This document shows positions 1-5,504 of a stretch of DNA of 7,613 bases, piece by piece. The stretch's first letter is position 1, and every line of letters starts with the position of its first letter. The stretch is taken from NCBI GenBank assembly GCA_043813305.1, contig JBDRLC010000004.1, positions 1 through 7,613 on the forward strand. Direction: 5' to 3'. Both the position numbers and the translations under genes were made by a program. The notes beneath the pieces are model-generated. The model ran no database searches. It was not told the origin of the DNA and saw only the letters and a list, made by a program, of their open reading frames with translations. The DNA is from JAHIZC01 sp043813305. Its GTDB lineage: Bacteria > Omnitrophota > Gorgyraeia > Gygaellales > Profunditerraquicolaceae.

Positions 1-174
1 AGGTGCCGAAGGTGCACTATTATAAATTTATGTATGTGGTGTCCTGCTCATGCACATCTTGAAACAGGGAATTTAGATGAACCAGTAAATTATTTTTGTG
101 ATGTAGCAGAGGCAAGGAAGAAATCAATTAAAAAAGAGCAATTTCTGGGGAAAATAAACCATTTGACAAATTAA
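1..174 (+). CDS. Radical SAM/SPASM-domain protein, C-terminal fragment
   Basis: Frame 1 is open from the first base to a TAA at 172-174, giving the last 57 residues of a protein whose start lies upstream of the window. The visible part begins with closely spaced cysteines, CRRCTIINLCMWCPA (C2, C5, C12, C15; Cx2Cx6Cx2C), followed by a Glu/Gly-rich stretch and a final cysteine in PVNYFCDVAEAR (about residue 34). This is the C-terminal half of a SPASM/twitch-type auxiliary [4Fe-4S] domain, found downstream of the radical SAM barrel in peptide- or protein-modifying enzymes and some relatives. The radical SAM CxxxCxxC motif would lie outside the window, so substrate and reaction cannot be inferred. 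The next operon's promoter overlaps the end of this gene. Confidence 0.75.
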   Translation, partial: RCRRCTIINLCMWCPAHAHLETGNLDEPVNYFCDVAEARKKSIKKEQFLGKINHLTN

Positions 175-191
175 GTTAAAAATTATATTAT
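163..191 (+). promoter_or_regulatory. Sigma70-type promoter for the por operon
   Basis: A perfect -35 box TTGACA (163-168) is followed by 17 bp and a -10 box TATTAT (186-191, 5/6 to consensus). Predicted transcription start is about 198, leaving a leader of roughly 35 nt before porC. The -35 box and spacer overlap the last codons and stop of the upstream SPASM gene, so the por operon can be transcribed independently of it. Seen directly; activity is inferred. Confidence 0.7.
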
Positions 192-217
192 AGATATTCC
201 TTTCCAGGTTAATCCCT

Positions 218-223
218 AAGGAG
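218..223 (+). promoter_or_regulatory. Shine-Dalgarno site of porC
   Basis: AAGGAG lies 9 nt before the ATG at 233. This supports that start and shows that the genome uses canonical Shine-Dalgarno sites, which makes the weak or missing ones at porD and the chaperone gene notable. Confidence 0.7.
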
Positions 224-232
224 TCAAGTTTA

Positions 233-778
233 ATGAAAGAGATACGAATTCATGCTCGTGCAGGTCAAGGCGCAATTACCACAGCAGCTTTAATCGGGTT
301 TTCTTATTTTAATGAAGGGAAATACCCCTATGCCTTTCCTCATTTCGGGGCTGCCAGGATGGGTGCTCCGATGAACGCATTCTTGCGGGTTGATTCTAAG
401 CCTGTGCGTCTGAGAAGCCAGGTCTATGAACCTAATTATGTTATTGTGGTAGACCCTACGCTTATGCGCGGATATAATTGTTTCTCCGGATTAAAAGATG
501 ATGGTATTGCCGTAGTTAACGGAAAAGATGACCTAGAGCTGCCTAAGTTAAAGGCAGGACAGAAGGTTCTTGTGGTCCCGGCTAATGAGATTGCCTTAAA
601 GACCATCGGAAAGCCTTTGGCAAATACTACTTTGATCGGTGCATTTGCTGCGGCAAGCGGTGAGCTAAAATTGGATACCATCCTGGAGGTAGTGAAGCTT
701 AGATTTTCCGGTAAAGTCCAGGAGGGTAATATTGAAGCAGTTAAACAGGGTTTTGAGTTTATCAAAAATCTTAAATAA
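233..778 (+). CDS. porC: Pyruvate/2-oxoacid:ferredoxin oxidoreductase, gamma subunit
   Basis: This 181-residue protein is the gamma subunit of a heterotetrameric 2-oxoacid:ferredoxin oxidoreductase (cytoplasmic; oxidative decarboxylation of pyruvate or a relative to acyl-CoA). The N-terminus has the family signature HARAGQGA (residues 7-14), followed by AFPHFGAARMGAPMNAF (34-50), which closely resembles the Thermotoga-type gamma subunit as I remember it. Length matches the family (about 180-195). The ATG at 233 is supported by AAGGAG 9 nt upstream and by the motif lying right at the N-terminus. Only 3 nt separate its stop from porD. The order gamma-delta-alpha-beta is the classical one for four-subunit PORs. 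The 2-oxoacid used cannot be read from this subunit; 2-ketoisovalerate or another 2-oxoacid remains possible. Confidence 0.93.
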   Translation: MKEIRIHARAGQGAITTAALIGFSYFNEGKYPYAFPHFGAARMGAPMNAFLRVDSKPVRLRSQVYEPNYVIVVDPTLMRGYNCFSGLKDDGIAVVNGKDDLELPKLKAGQKVLVVPANEIALKTIGKPLANTTLIGAFAAASGELKLDTILEVVKLRFSGKVQEGNIEAVKQGFEFIKNLK

Positions 779-781
779 CGC

Positions 782-1069
782 ATGTTCGGACCGTTAATCG
801 TAAAATCAAAGAAAGTCAAGTGTGATAAGACAGGTTCCTGGAGGATAGAGTCTAAGCCTAAGTATCTTCAGAAGGACTGTATCGCTTGTAAGATGTGTGT
901 CTTTATCTGTCCTGAAGCCTGTGTCTCTGGTAAAGAGAAGAATACTTACCATACAGATTATAATTATTGTAAAGGCTGCGGGTTATGTGCTTTAATCTGT
1001 CCCAAGCAGGATATTGAGATGGTAAAGGAAAAGGCGAAATTGGGAGAGTCCGAAGGAGAGAGGAAGTGA
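782..1069 (+). CDS. porD: Pyruvate/2-oxoacid:ferredoxin oxidoreductase, delta (ferredoxin-like) subunit
   Basis: This 95-residue 2x[4Fe-4S] subunit would carry electrons from the cluster in the beta subunit out to ferredoxin. TGSWR (17-21) is the usual delta-subunit lead-in. Two cysteine sets follow: CIACKMCVFICP (C33, C36, C39, C43) and CKGCGLCALICP (C63, C66, C69, C73). By analogy, one cluster uses C33/C36/C39/C73 and the other C63/C66/C69/C43. C14 and C47 are extra. The tail is short, charged and Lys/Glu-rich. No Shine-Dalgarno precedes the ATG at 782, and porC stops only 3 nt upstream, so translation is probably coupled. Its stop (1067-1069) is followed by a palindromic element that runs up to the porA start. 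Confidence 0.93.
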   Translation: MFGPLIVKSKKVKCDKTGSWRIESKPKYLQKDCIACKMCVFICPEACVSGKEKNTYHTDYNYCKGCGLCALICPKQDIEMVKEKAKLGESEGERK

Positions 1070-1070
1070 G

Positions 1071-1119
1071 TCCCGTTAGAAATAGAATGCTAACGGGAGA
1101 GGGAGGATTTCTAACGGGA
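1071..1119. repeat. Palindromic element between porD and porA carrying the porA translation start
   Basis: The left arm TCCCGTTAGAAAT (1071-1083) is perfectly complementary to ATTTCTAACGGGA (1107-1119), a 13-bp stem around a 23-nt loop. A second copy of the right-arm end, CTAACGGGA (1090-1098), gives a competing 9-bp hairpin with a 10-nt loop. The only Shine-Dalgarno-like sequence for porA, GGGAGGA (1101-1107), lies in the loop of the long form, and the last base of the right arm is the A of the porA ATG. The arm sequence CCCGTTAGAAAT recurs at 7575-7586. No T-tract follows, so it does not look like an intrinsic terminator. Confidence 0.85.
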
Positions 1120-2306
1120 TGAGGCAGTTCTTAGAAGGTTCCAGAGCAGTTGCTGAAATAATTAAACTATCTAAACCAGGAGTAATCTCTGCCTATCCGA
1201 TTACGCCTCAAACTCACATCGTAGAAGAGTTAGCTAAGATGGTAGCTGACGGAGAGTTGGCTTCGCAATTCATCAATGTCGAGAGTGAACATTCGGCAGC
1301 TTCTGTTGTTTTGGGTGCGGTGGCTACGGGTGTCAGGGCTTTTACCGCTACCAGTTCTCAGGGGCTGCTTTTGATGGGGGAGGTGCTTTTTAATATTGCC
1401 GGAATGCGCCTGCCGTTAGTGCTCACCTGCGCAAATCGGGCGATTTCCGCGCCGATCAATATATGGAATGATCAACAGGATTCAATGGCTTTACGCGATT
1501 CCGGATGGATCCAGATCTACGCAGAGAATAATCAGGAGGTAGCTGATTTTCATCTTATAGCCTATCGCATCGCAGAAGACAAATCCGTAATGCTTCCGGT
1601 GATGGTATGCATGGATGGATTTATCCTAACACATGGCATGGAGACGATAGATATTCCCGAGCAGGAGAGAGTAGATAAGTTTCTTCCTCCTTACAATCCT
1701 TTATATAAATTAGATCCTGCTGAACCGGTAAGCATGGGTTTGCTGGCAGATCCGGGTTATTATCTGGAGACGCGTTACGCTATTCAAGAAACATTAGAAA
1801 AAACGCTTAAATTGATTCCCGAGGTCAGCGAAGAATTCCGCGGTGTCTTTGGCCGGGATTATAAAGATTGCCTGGTTGAGGAGTATCGTCTCAAGGATGC
1901 GGAAAAAGTAATTGTAGCCATGGGTTCGGTTTGTGGCACTGTCAAGGAAGTAGTGGATGAGTTAAGAGAGAAGGGCAAGAAAGTCGGCTTACTTAAGATT
2001 ATAACTTTTAGGCCGTTTCCTTATGCGCGCGTTTTTGAGGCGTTGAAAAATATCCCTAAGGTAGCGGTGTTAGAAAAGGCAGTATCCTTAGGCGCCTATG
2101 CTCCTTTAGCCGTTGAGCTAAGAGCTTGTTTCTGCAATAAGAAGAAATCTCCTAAGGTAATCAGCAGTTTTGTGGCTGGCCTGGGTGGCAGGGATATAAC
2201 CGGGCAGTCAATTAAAGAGATATTCAAGAAACTCAACACCAAAGAAGTGAGCTTGGAATTTATTGATTTAAAACCGGAATTGATTAAGGATGAATATGGA
2301 GAATAG
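1119..2306 (+). CDS. porA: Pyruvate/2-oxoacid:ferredoxin oxidoreductase, alpha subunit
   Basis: At 395 residues, this subunit matches the usual alpha-subunit length. Domain I (about 1-230) has the substrate-binding AYPITPQT (25-32; the Thr corresponds to the pyruvate-contacting Thr of PFOR), VESEHSA (54-60; E57 corresponds to the Glu contacting the TPP aminopyrimidine) and NIWNDQQDSMALRDSGWIQ. Domain II, a transketolase-C-like fold from about residue 255, shows IVAMGSVCGTVKEV and LLKIITFRPFP. The protein pairs with PorB to form the TPP active site. The ATG at 1119 fits the family N-terminus (MRQFLEGSRAVAE). Its ribosome-binding context lies entirely in the palindromic element 1071-1119, with the Shine-Dalgarno 11-12 nt upstream. 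The 3' end overlaps porB by 17 bp. Substrate preference (pyruvate versus branched-chain or other 2-oxoacids) is not settled. Confidence 0.94.
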   Translation: MRQFLEGSRAVAEIIKLSKPGVISAYPITPQTHIVEELAKMVADGELASQFINVESEHSAASVVLGAVATGVRAFTATSSQGLLLMGEVLFNIAGMRLPLVLTCANRAISAPINIWNDQQDSMALRDSGWIQIYAENNQEVADFHLIAYRIAEDKSVMLPVMVCMDGFILTHGMETIDIPEQERVDKFLPPYNPLYKLDPAEPVSMGLLADPGYYLETRYAIQETLEKTLKLIPEVSEEFRGVFGRDYKDCLVEEYRLKDAEKVIVAMGSVCGTVKEVVDELREKGKKVGLLKIITFRPFPYARVFEALKNIPKVAVLEKAVSLGAYAPLAVELRACFCNKKKSPKVISSFVAGLGGRDITGQSIKEIFKKLNTKEVSLEFIDLKPELIKDEYGE

Positions 2307-3186
2307 GCCTTTATTTAAATCAGGCCATACTGCTTGCGCCGGATGCGGACAGGCGATTGCTGCGCACTTGGTTATTGAGGCCGCAGGAGAAAATACAATA
2401 ATTGCCAATAACACCGGCTGCTTGGAGGTGTTCACCACGCGTTTTCCGGAATCTGCCTGGGGTGTTCCCTGGATACACTCTCTTTTTGAGAATGCCGCGG
2501 CAGTTGCTTCCGGTATTGAAGCTGCCTTAAAATATTTGGGTAAAAAAGATACTATCAATGTGATTGCCCAGGCAGGTGATGGGGGTACTGCTGATATCGG
2601 ACTTCAGGCTTTATCCGGAATGTTAGAGAGAGGCCATGATGTGCTTTATGTCTGTTACGATAATGAGGCCTATATGAATACAGGTATCCAGCGAAGCGGA
2701 CTTACTCCTTTCGATACTAGCACTACTACCAGTCCCGCCGGGAAGCAATCATTCGGAAATATCCATCCGAAAAAACCAATGCCCGAGATTGCTCTTGCTC
2801 ACGGTATACCTTATGTAGCTACGTCTTCAACAGGATTTCCCCGGGATATACAGCGTAAGGTAAAAAAAGCCTTATCGATCAAAGGCCCCAAATATATCCA
2901 GATACACGTGCCATGTCCGTTAGGCTGGCGCCATGAATCAGGTAAGACTCTGGATGTGGCAAAGTTGGCGGTTGAAACCGGCCTTTATCCTTTAGTTGAA
3001 TATGAGAATGGAATACTTGTTTCAAAAAGACAGATTCTGCCTAAGCCGGTTGAAGAGTACCTTAAGATTCAGGGAAGATTCAGGCACATAGTAAAGAACC
3101 CTGATGAATTAAAGAAGATACAGGAGATAGCAAATAATAATATAGAGAAGTACGGTCTCAAAGTCGAAGTGCAGCAAAGTAGTTAG
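2290..3186 (+). CDS. porB: Pyruvate/2-oxoacid:ferredoxin oxidoreductase, beta (TPP-binding) subunit
   Basis: This 298-residue TPP subunit has an intact cofactor motif: GDGGTADIG (96-104) through YDNEAYMNTG (123-132). Four cysteines are placed to bind the proximal [4Fe-4S] cluster: C16 and C19 (HTACAGCGQ), C44 (NNTGCLEV) and C209 (VPCPLGW). Length is typical (about 290-320). The C-terminal region (about 230-298) holds the usual extension of this subunit. The start is ambiguous: ATG 2290 overlaps porA by 17 bp, whereas ATG 2296 (Met3) has AAGGA (2286-2290) 5 nt upstream and may be the real start, giving 296 residues. Either way it is read from the end of porA by overlap, as expected for obligate partners. 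I see no lost key residue. Confidence 0.94.
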   Translation: MNMENRPLFKSGHTACAGCGQAIAAHLVIEAAGENTIIANNTGCLEVFTTRFPESAWGVPWIHSLFENAAAVASGIEAALKYLGKKDTINVIAQAGDGGTADIGLQALSGMLERGHDVLYVCYDNEAYMNTGIQRSGLTPFDTSTTTSPAGKQSFGNIHPKKPMPEIALAHGIPYVATSSTGFPRDIQRKVKKALSIKGPKYIQIHVPCPLGWRHESGKTLDVAKLAVETGLYPLVEYENGILVSKRQILPKPVEEYLKIQGRFRHIVKNPDELKKIQEIANNNIEKYGLKVEVQQSS

Positions 3187-3187
3187 A

Positions 3188-3194
3188 AAGGAGG
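3188..3194 (+). promoter_or_regulatory. Strong Shine-Dalgarno of the ferritin-like gene
   Basis: AAGGAGG lies 7 nt before the ATG at 3202. It is the strongest ribosome site in the operon and falls directly after the porB stop, which suggests high expression of the ferritin-like protein relative to the POR subunits. Confidence 0.7.
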
Positions 3195-3201
3195 GGTTGG
3201 A

Positions 3202-3681
3202 ATGGGCAAACAAGCAAGAGCGATTGCAGATTTAAGCCTTAAAGACTTAGTAAAGGATTTAAACAAGGCCTACGCAGATGAATGGCTGGCGTTTTATCTC
3301 TATTGGTATATGGCGCAGGTAGTCTCGGGAAAGGCATATGAGGATATGAAAGAGATGTTAGAAAAAATTGCCAAGGATGAATTAGAACACGCAGAGGAAT
3401 TAGCAGATTTAATTACTAAATTAGGCGATGTGCCGATCGCCGATCCTATGGAGCTGGAGAAGAATGCCAATGCTCCTTATCTTATGCCGCCGAAGAATAC
3501 CGCTGATATCAACCGGATGATTCGAGTTGTTGCTGAAGCAGAAGCCGGTGCAATCGAGGTATACAACAAAATCGCAAAGAAAACCATGGGCAAGGATCAT
3601 AACACCTATCAATTAGTCTCTCATATATTATCCGAAGAGATTACCCATGAAGAGATGTTCGAGAACCTATTGGAAAGGTAA
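3202..3681 (+). CDS. Ferritin-like diiron protein (bacterioferritin/Dps-like)
   Basis: This 159-residue, all-helical protein has paired diiron motifs in the order expected for the ferritin superfamily. E27 lies in AYADEWLAFYLYW, E60 and H63 in KDELEHAEELA, E114 (or E112) in AEAEAGAIEVY, and E146 and H149 in EEITHEEMF. The 33-residue gap from E27 to E60 equals that of bacterioferritin (E18 to E51). It may oxidise Fe(II) and store iron or consume peroxide. Overall it most resembles the bacterioferritin-like DPSL group, but it has no cysteine at all, so the Cys pair I recall from thioferritins is missing. It has a strong Shine-Dalgarno, starts 15 nt after porB, and is probably co-transcribed with the POR genes, fitting protection of or iron supply to an iron-sulfur enzyme. 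Catalytic versus storage role is undetermined. Confidence 0.85.
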   Translation: MGKQARAIADLSLKDLVKDLNKAYADEWLAFYLYWYMAQVVSGKAYEDMKEMLEKIAKDELEHAEELADLITKLGDVPIADPMELEKNANAPYLMPPKNTADINRMIRVVAEAEAGAIEVYNKIAKKTMGKDHNTYQLVSHILSEEITHEEMFENLLER

Positions 3682-3685
3682 CCAT

Positions 3686-3775
3686 CCCGCGCTCATGTGG
3701 TCACCTTGCGCTTATGATGAATTGCGCAAGTGTCCCCTTGAGAGGAATTGCGCGGGTGTGCCCTTGTGGGCAAGG
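3686..3775. repeat. Repetitive fold-back leader of the ferredoxin gene
   Basis: Most of the 107-nt gap between the ferritin-like and ferredoxin genes is structured. Outer arms CCCGCGC (3686-3692) and GCGCGGG (3750-3756) pair over 7 bp. Inside, CTTGCGC (3705-3711) pairs with GCGCAAG (3724-3730). A 22-bp direct repeat (3719-3740 and 3745-3766) is 19/22 identical with a 26-bp period. All three GCGC-N3-TGT units (from 3689, 3724, 3750) end in CCTTG (3704-3708, 3736-3740, 3762-3766). CCTTG can pair with CAAGG (3771-3775), which covers the start of the ferredoxin Shine-Dalgarno. The closest pair makes a 5-bp hairpin with a 4-nt loop. Confidence 0.7.
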
Positions 3776-3778
3776 AGG
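3772..3778 (+). promoter_or_regulatory. Shine-Dalgarno that sets the ferredoxin start at 3789
   Basis: AAGGAGG is 10 nt before ATG 3789. An upstream in-frame ATG at 3714 would add 25 residues with no family counterpart and has no such site, so 3789 is preferred. The first bases of this site can be masked by CCTTG at 3762-3766. Confidence 0.75.
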
Positions 3779-3788
3779 ACAACAAGAA

Positions 3789-3971
3789 ATGGCTAAGGTA
3801 ACCGTAGATAATGCGACTTGTGTTGGCTGTGGTTTGTGTGAACAGTCTTGTCCGGAAGTGTTTGAGGTTCAGGGCGATGGTCTCGCACACGTTAAGGCAC
3901 AAGCGTGCGTAGAGCATAATCTAGCAGAGATAGCTGAGCAGTGCCCCGTAAATTGCATAAAGGTAAGTTAA
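3789..3971 (+). CDS. Single-cluster [4Fe-4S] ferredoxin
   Basis: This 60-residue ferredoxin is the likely electron acceptor of the POR complex encoded upstream. C11, C14 and C17 (CVGCGLC) plus C52 (in EQCPVN) are the expected ligands of one [4Fe-4S] cluster. C21 (followed by Pro) and C40 match the positions of the disulfide pair in Thermotoga-type monocluster ferredoxins. C56 is an additional cysteine, and the second CxxCxxC motif of 2x[4Fe-4S] ferredoxins is absent. The start at 3789 is chosen from the strong Shine-Dalgarno and the length of relatives (about 60). The gene lies 107 nt after the ferritin-like gene behind a structured leader, so its translation may be controlled separately. Its TAA overlaps the stop of the convergent chaperone gene. 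Confidence 0.9.
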   Translation: MAKVTVDNATCVGCGLCEQSCPEVFEVQGDGLAHVKAQACVEHNLAEIAEQCPVNCIKVS

Positions 3972-5398
3972 AAATTTCTTTGAACCCTTTTCTTTAAGTT
4001 CGCCGTAAAGCCGTTAAAAGATTCAAATTTCTTTTGCACTAGTAATTTTGCGCTGAATTCCCCTTTTTCCTCTTTAAACTTCTCTTCATCGATTTTAATC
4101 CTGGATTTAAGTTTAATAATATAAAAACCCGTTGATGCGCTGATGATTTCGCTAAATTGATCGGCATTTAATTCCTTGGCTGCCAGCCAGAATTCGTCAG
4201 AACCTCCAATTCTCTCGATGTAACTTCCGAACTTAAAATTCTCAGTTGAGTCCGTTAAGAGGCCGTAATTTTTAGCCACTTGAGTGAATTGCGCAGACTT
4301 AGGGTTTTGCTCGTATAAGTTTTTTAATTCATTGAAGCAGAGTTCGACTTTTTCTCTGGCTGATTTTTTAGATTGATCCTCGAGGTATTTCTTTTTCACT
4401 TCATCTTTTATCTCCTCTAAGCCAGGTATATAAGCTTCTTTTTTTTCTTTCAGCCTTAGAAGATAGTAATCCTGATCTATTTTAACGGGCGGCGAGTTTC
4501 CTCCAATCTCTAATCCTGCGATTAGTTCTGTGACTTTCGGAACCCAGCCGATCCCCGGTATCGGGTCTATCTGGGTGAAGAGACCGGTTTCTTTTATCTC
4601 GATCTCCATTTCTTTGGCTACCTGATGCAGATCTTTATTTTTACTCAAGCGTTGCATGAATTCTTTAGCCGTATCTTCTGAATCGAATTTCAGATAATCA
4701 AGATTAAAGGATGGGGCGCGTTTGAATTGAACCGAATTATTTTTGAAATATTCAGCGATATCATCTTCAGAGGGCTCTATATTTTTCGCAAACTCAGAAG
4801 GCAGAGCGGCAATATAATCTATACTTATCTCTTCGTTTAATTTTTCATATTCTTCCCTAATTTCTTTTTCCTTTAAGCTTACATCTTTTGTCACCTGATT
4901 GAAGAGTTTGCTCAGAATCATGTTTTGACGGGTTTGTTCTTCAAAGACGCGAGGCTGGACCTTGAATATATACTGCAGGGATTCGTTATATATGCGATTA
5001 TCAAAACTGCCGTTTTGGCTGAAGAAAGGGTAGCTTTCGATCAGCTCGATTACCTCCCGGTCACTGACCTGGATCCTGCGATTTTTAGTCTCATCGAGCA
5101 ATATAATTCTTTCCCAGACCTGTGACTCAACGTCGATTAATTGCTGTATTTCATAAAACTTATCTCCGTACTGCATGATCAGCTGATTTTTTACTGCATT
5201 CAGCGCATCTTGAAACTCCAAGGTAGAGACTTTCCTGCCGGAGATTACTCCTGCATATTTTACTTCTTGTTTGCTGCGTAGGGCACTTCCCAGCCCCCAG
5301 AATACAAAAGCCGGGATAATCACGATAGCCAGGGTGATCCAGAGCTTTTTTGCAGTTTTTTTATTGCGCAGTGCTTTCAGCATATTAAATGAGCGCAT
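3968..5398 (-). CDS. PpiD/SurA-like membrane-anchored periplasmic chaperone
   Basis: This 476-residue protein has a basic N-terminus (LRNKKTAKK), one hydrophobic segment (about 19-40, with no signal-peptidase site I would trust) and a large hydrophilic, presumably periplasmic remainder. Residues about 45-200 are a SurA_N/PpiD N-terminal chaperone domain: YAGVISGRKVSTLEFQDAL, then the PpiD-like YPFFSQNGSFDNRIYNESL. The parvulin region is degenerate. Two stretches resemble the C-terminal half of a parvulin fold, around IGWVPKVTELIAGLEIGG and around the segment ending ISASTGFYIIKLK, but the usual His-containing start is not visible, so it is more likely a foldase or holdase than an active prolyl isomerase. 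It is shorter than E. coli PpiD (623). The start is uncertain: ATG 5396-5398 or Met6 (5381-5383), neither with a Shine-Dalgarno; the first lies inside a palindrome arm. Role: folding of outer-membrane or secreted proteins. Confidence 0.82.
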   Translation of the reverse strand: MRSFNMLKALRNKKTAKKLWITLAIVIIPAFVFWGLGSALRSKQEVKYAGVISGRKVSTLEFQDALNAVKNQLIMQYGDKFYEIQQLIDVESQVWERIILLDETKNRRIQVSDREVIELIESYPFFSQNGSFDNRIYNESLQYIFKVQPRVFEEQTRQNMILSKLFNQVTKDVSLKEKEIREEYEKLNEEISIDYIAALPSEFAKNIEPSEDDIAEYFKNNSVQFKRAPSFNLDYLKFDSEDTAKEFMQRLSKNKDLHQVAKEMEIEIKETGLFTQIDPIPGIGWVPKVTELIAGLEIGGNSPPVKIDQDYYLLRLKEKKEAYIPGLEEIKDEVKKKYLEDQSKKSAREKVELCFNELKNLYEQNPKSAQFTQVAKNYGLLTDSTENFKFGSYIERIGGSDEFWLAAKELNADQFSEIISASTGFYIIKLKSRIKIDEEKFKEEKGEFSAKLLVQKKFESFNGFTANLKKRVQRNF

Positions 5399-5432
5399 AA
5401 CTTACGGAAGCACAAGGTGCGACGTAAGTTAT
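5397..5432. repeat. Palindrome I, overlapping the chaperone start codon
   Basis: ATAACTTACG (5397-5406) is perfectly complementary to CGTAAGTTAT (5423-5432). Inside it GCAC (5410-5413) can pair with GTGC (5417-5420). Two bases of the minus-strand ATG (5396-5398) lie in the stem. An alternative pairing is GCACAA (5410-5415) with TTGTGC (5433-5438). Confidence 0.8.
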
Positions 5433-5442
5433 TTGTGCGAAT

Positions 5443-5500
5443 TTACCCCCACACCAATTTTATGAAATACTAGCCTCACACCAAATTGGTGTGGGGGTAA
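5443..5500. repeat. Palindrome II, 18-bp inverted repeat with a third partial arm
   Basis: The left arm 5443-5460 (begins TTACCCCCACACC) and right arm 5483-5500 (ends GGTGTGGGGGTAA) are perfect 18-bp reverse complements around a 22-nt loop. A third partial arm, CACACCAA (5477-5484), just before the right arm forms a tight local palindrome with TTGGTGTG (5486-5493), so two folds compete. Confidence 0.85.
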
Positions 5501-5504
5501 GTTC

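Noticed and set aside
436..819. Minus-strand open frame opposite porC
   Set aside because: Antisense to a well-recognised gene and no domain resemblance. The other antisense frames at 2268-2558, 3421-3612, 6437-6727 and 6866-7174 were dropped for the same reason.
1071..1098. Intrinsic terminator between porD and porA (9-bp hairpin)
   Set aside because: No run of T follows the stem, and it lies inside an operon whose subunits are all needed together.
3714..3788. 25-residue N-terminal extension of ferredoxin from ATG 3714
   Set aside because: It lies in the repetitive leader, has no ribosome site and no family counterpart. ATG 3789 has AAGGAGG 10 nt upstream and gives a normal 60-residue protein.
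3971..4040. Terminator for the por operon just after ferredoxin
   Set aside because: T-rich stretches are present, but I could not find a convincing GC-rich stem before them.
4925..5125. Plus-strand open frame inside the chaperone gene, and the similar one at 5271-5465
   Set aside because: Opposite a coding gene, with no recognisable product. The second merely runs into the palindromic region.
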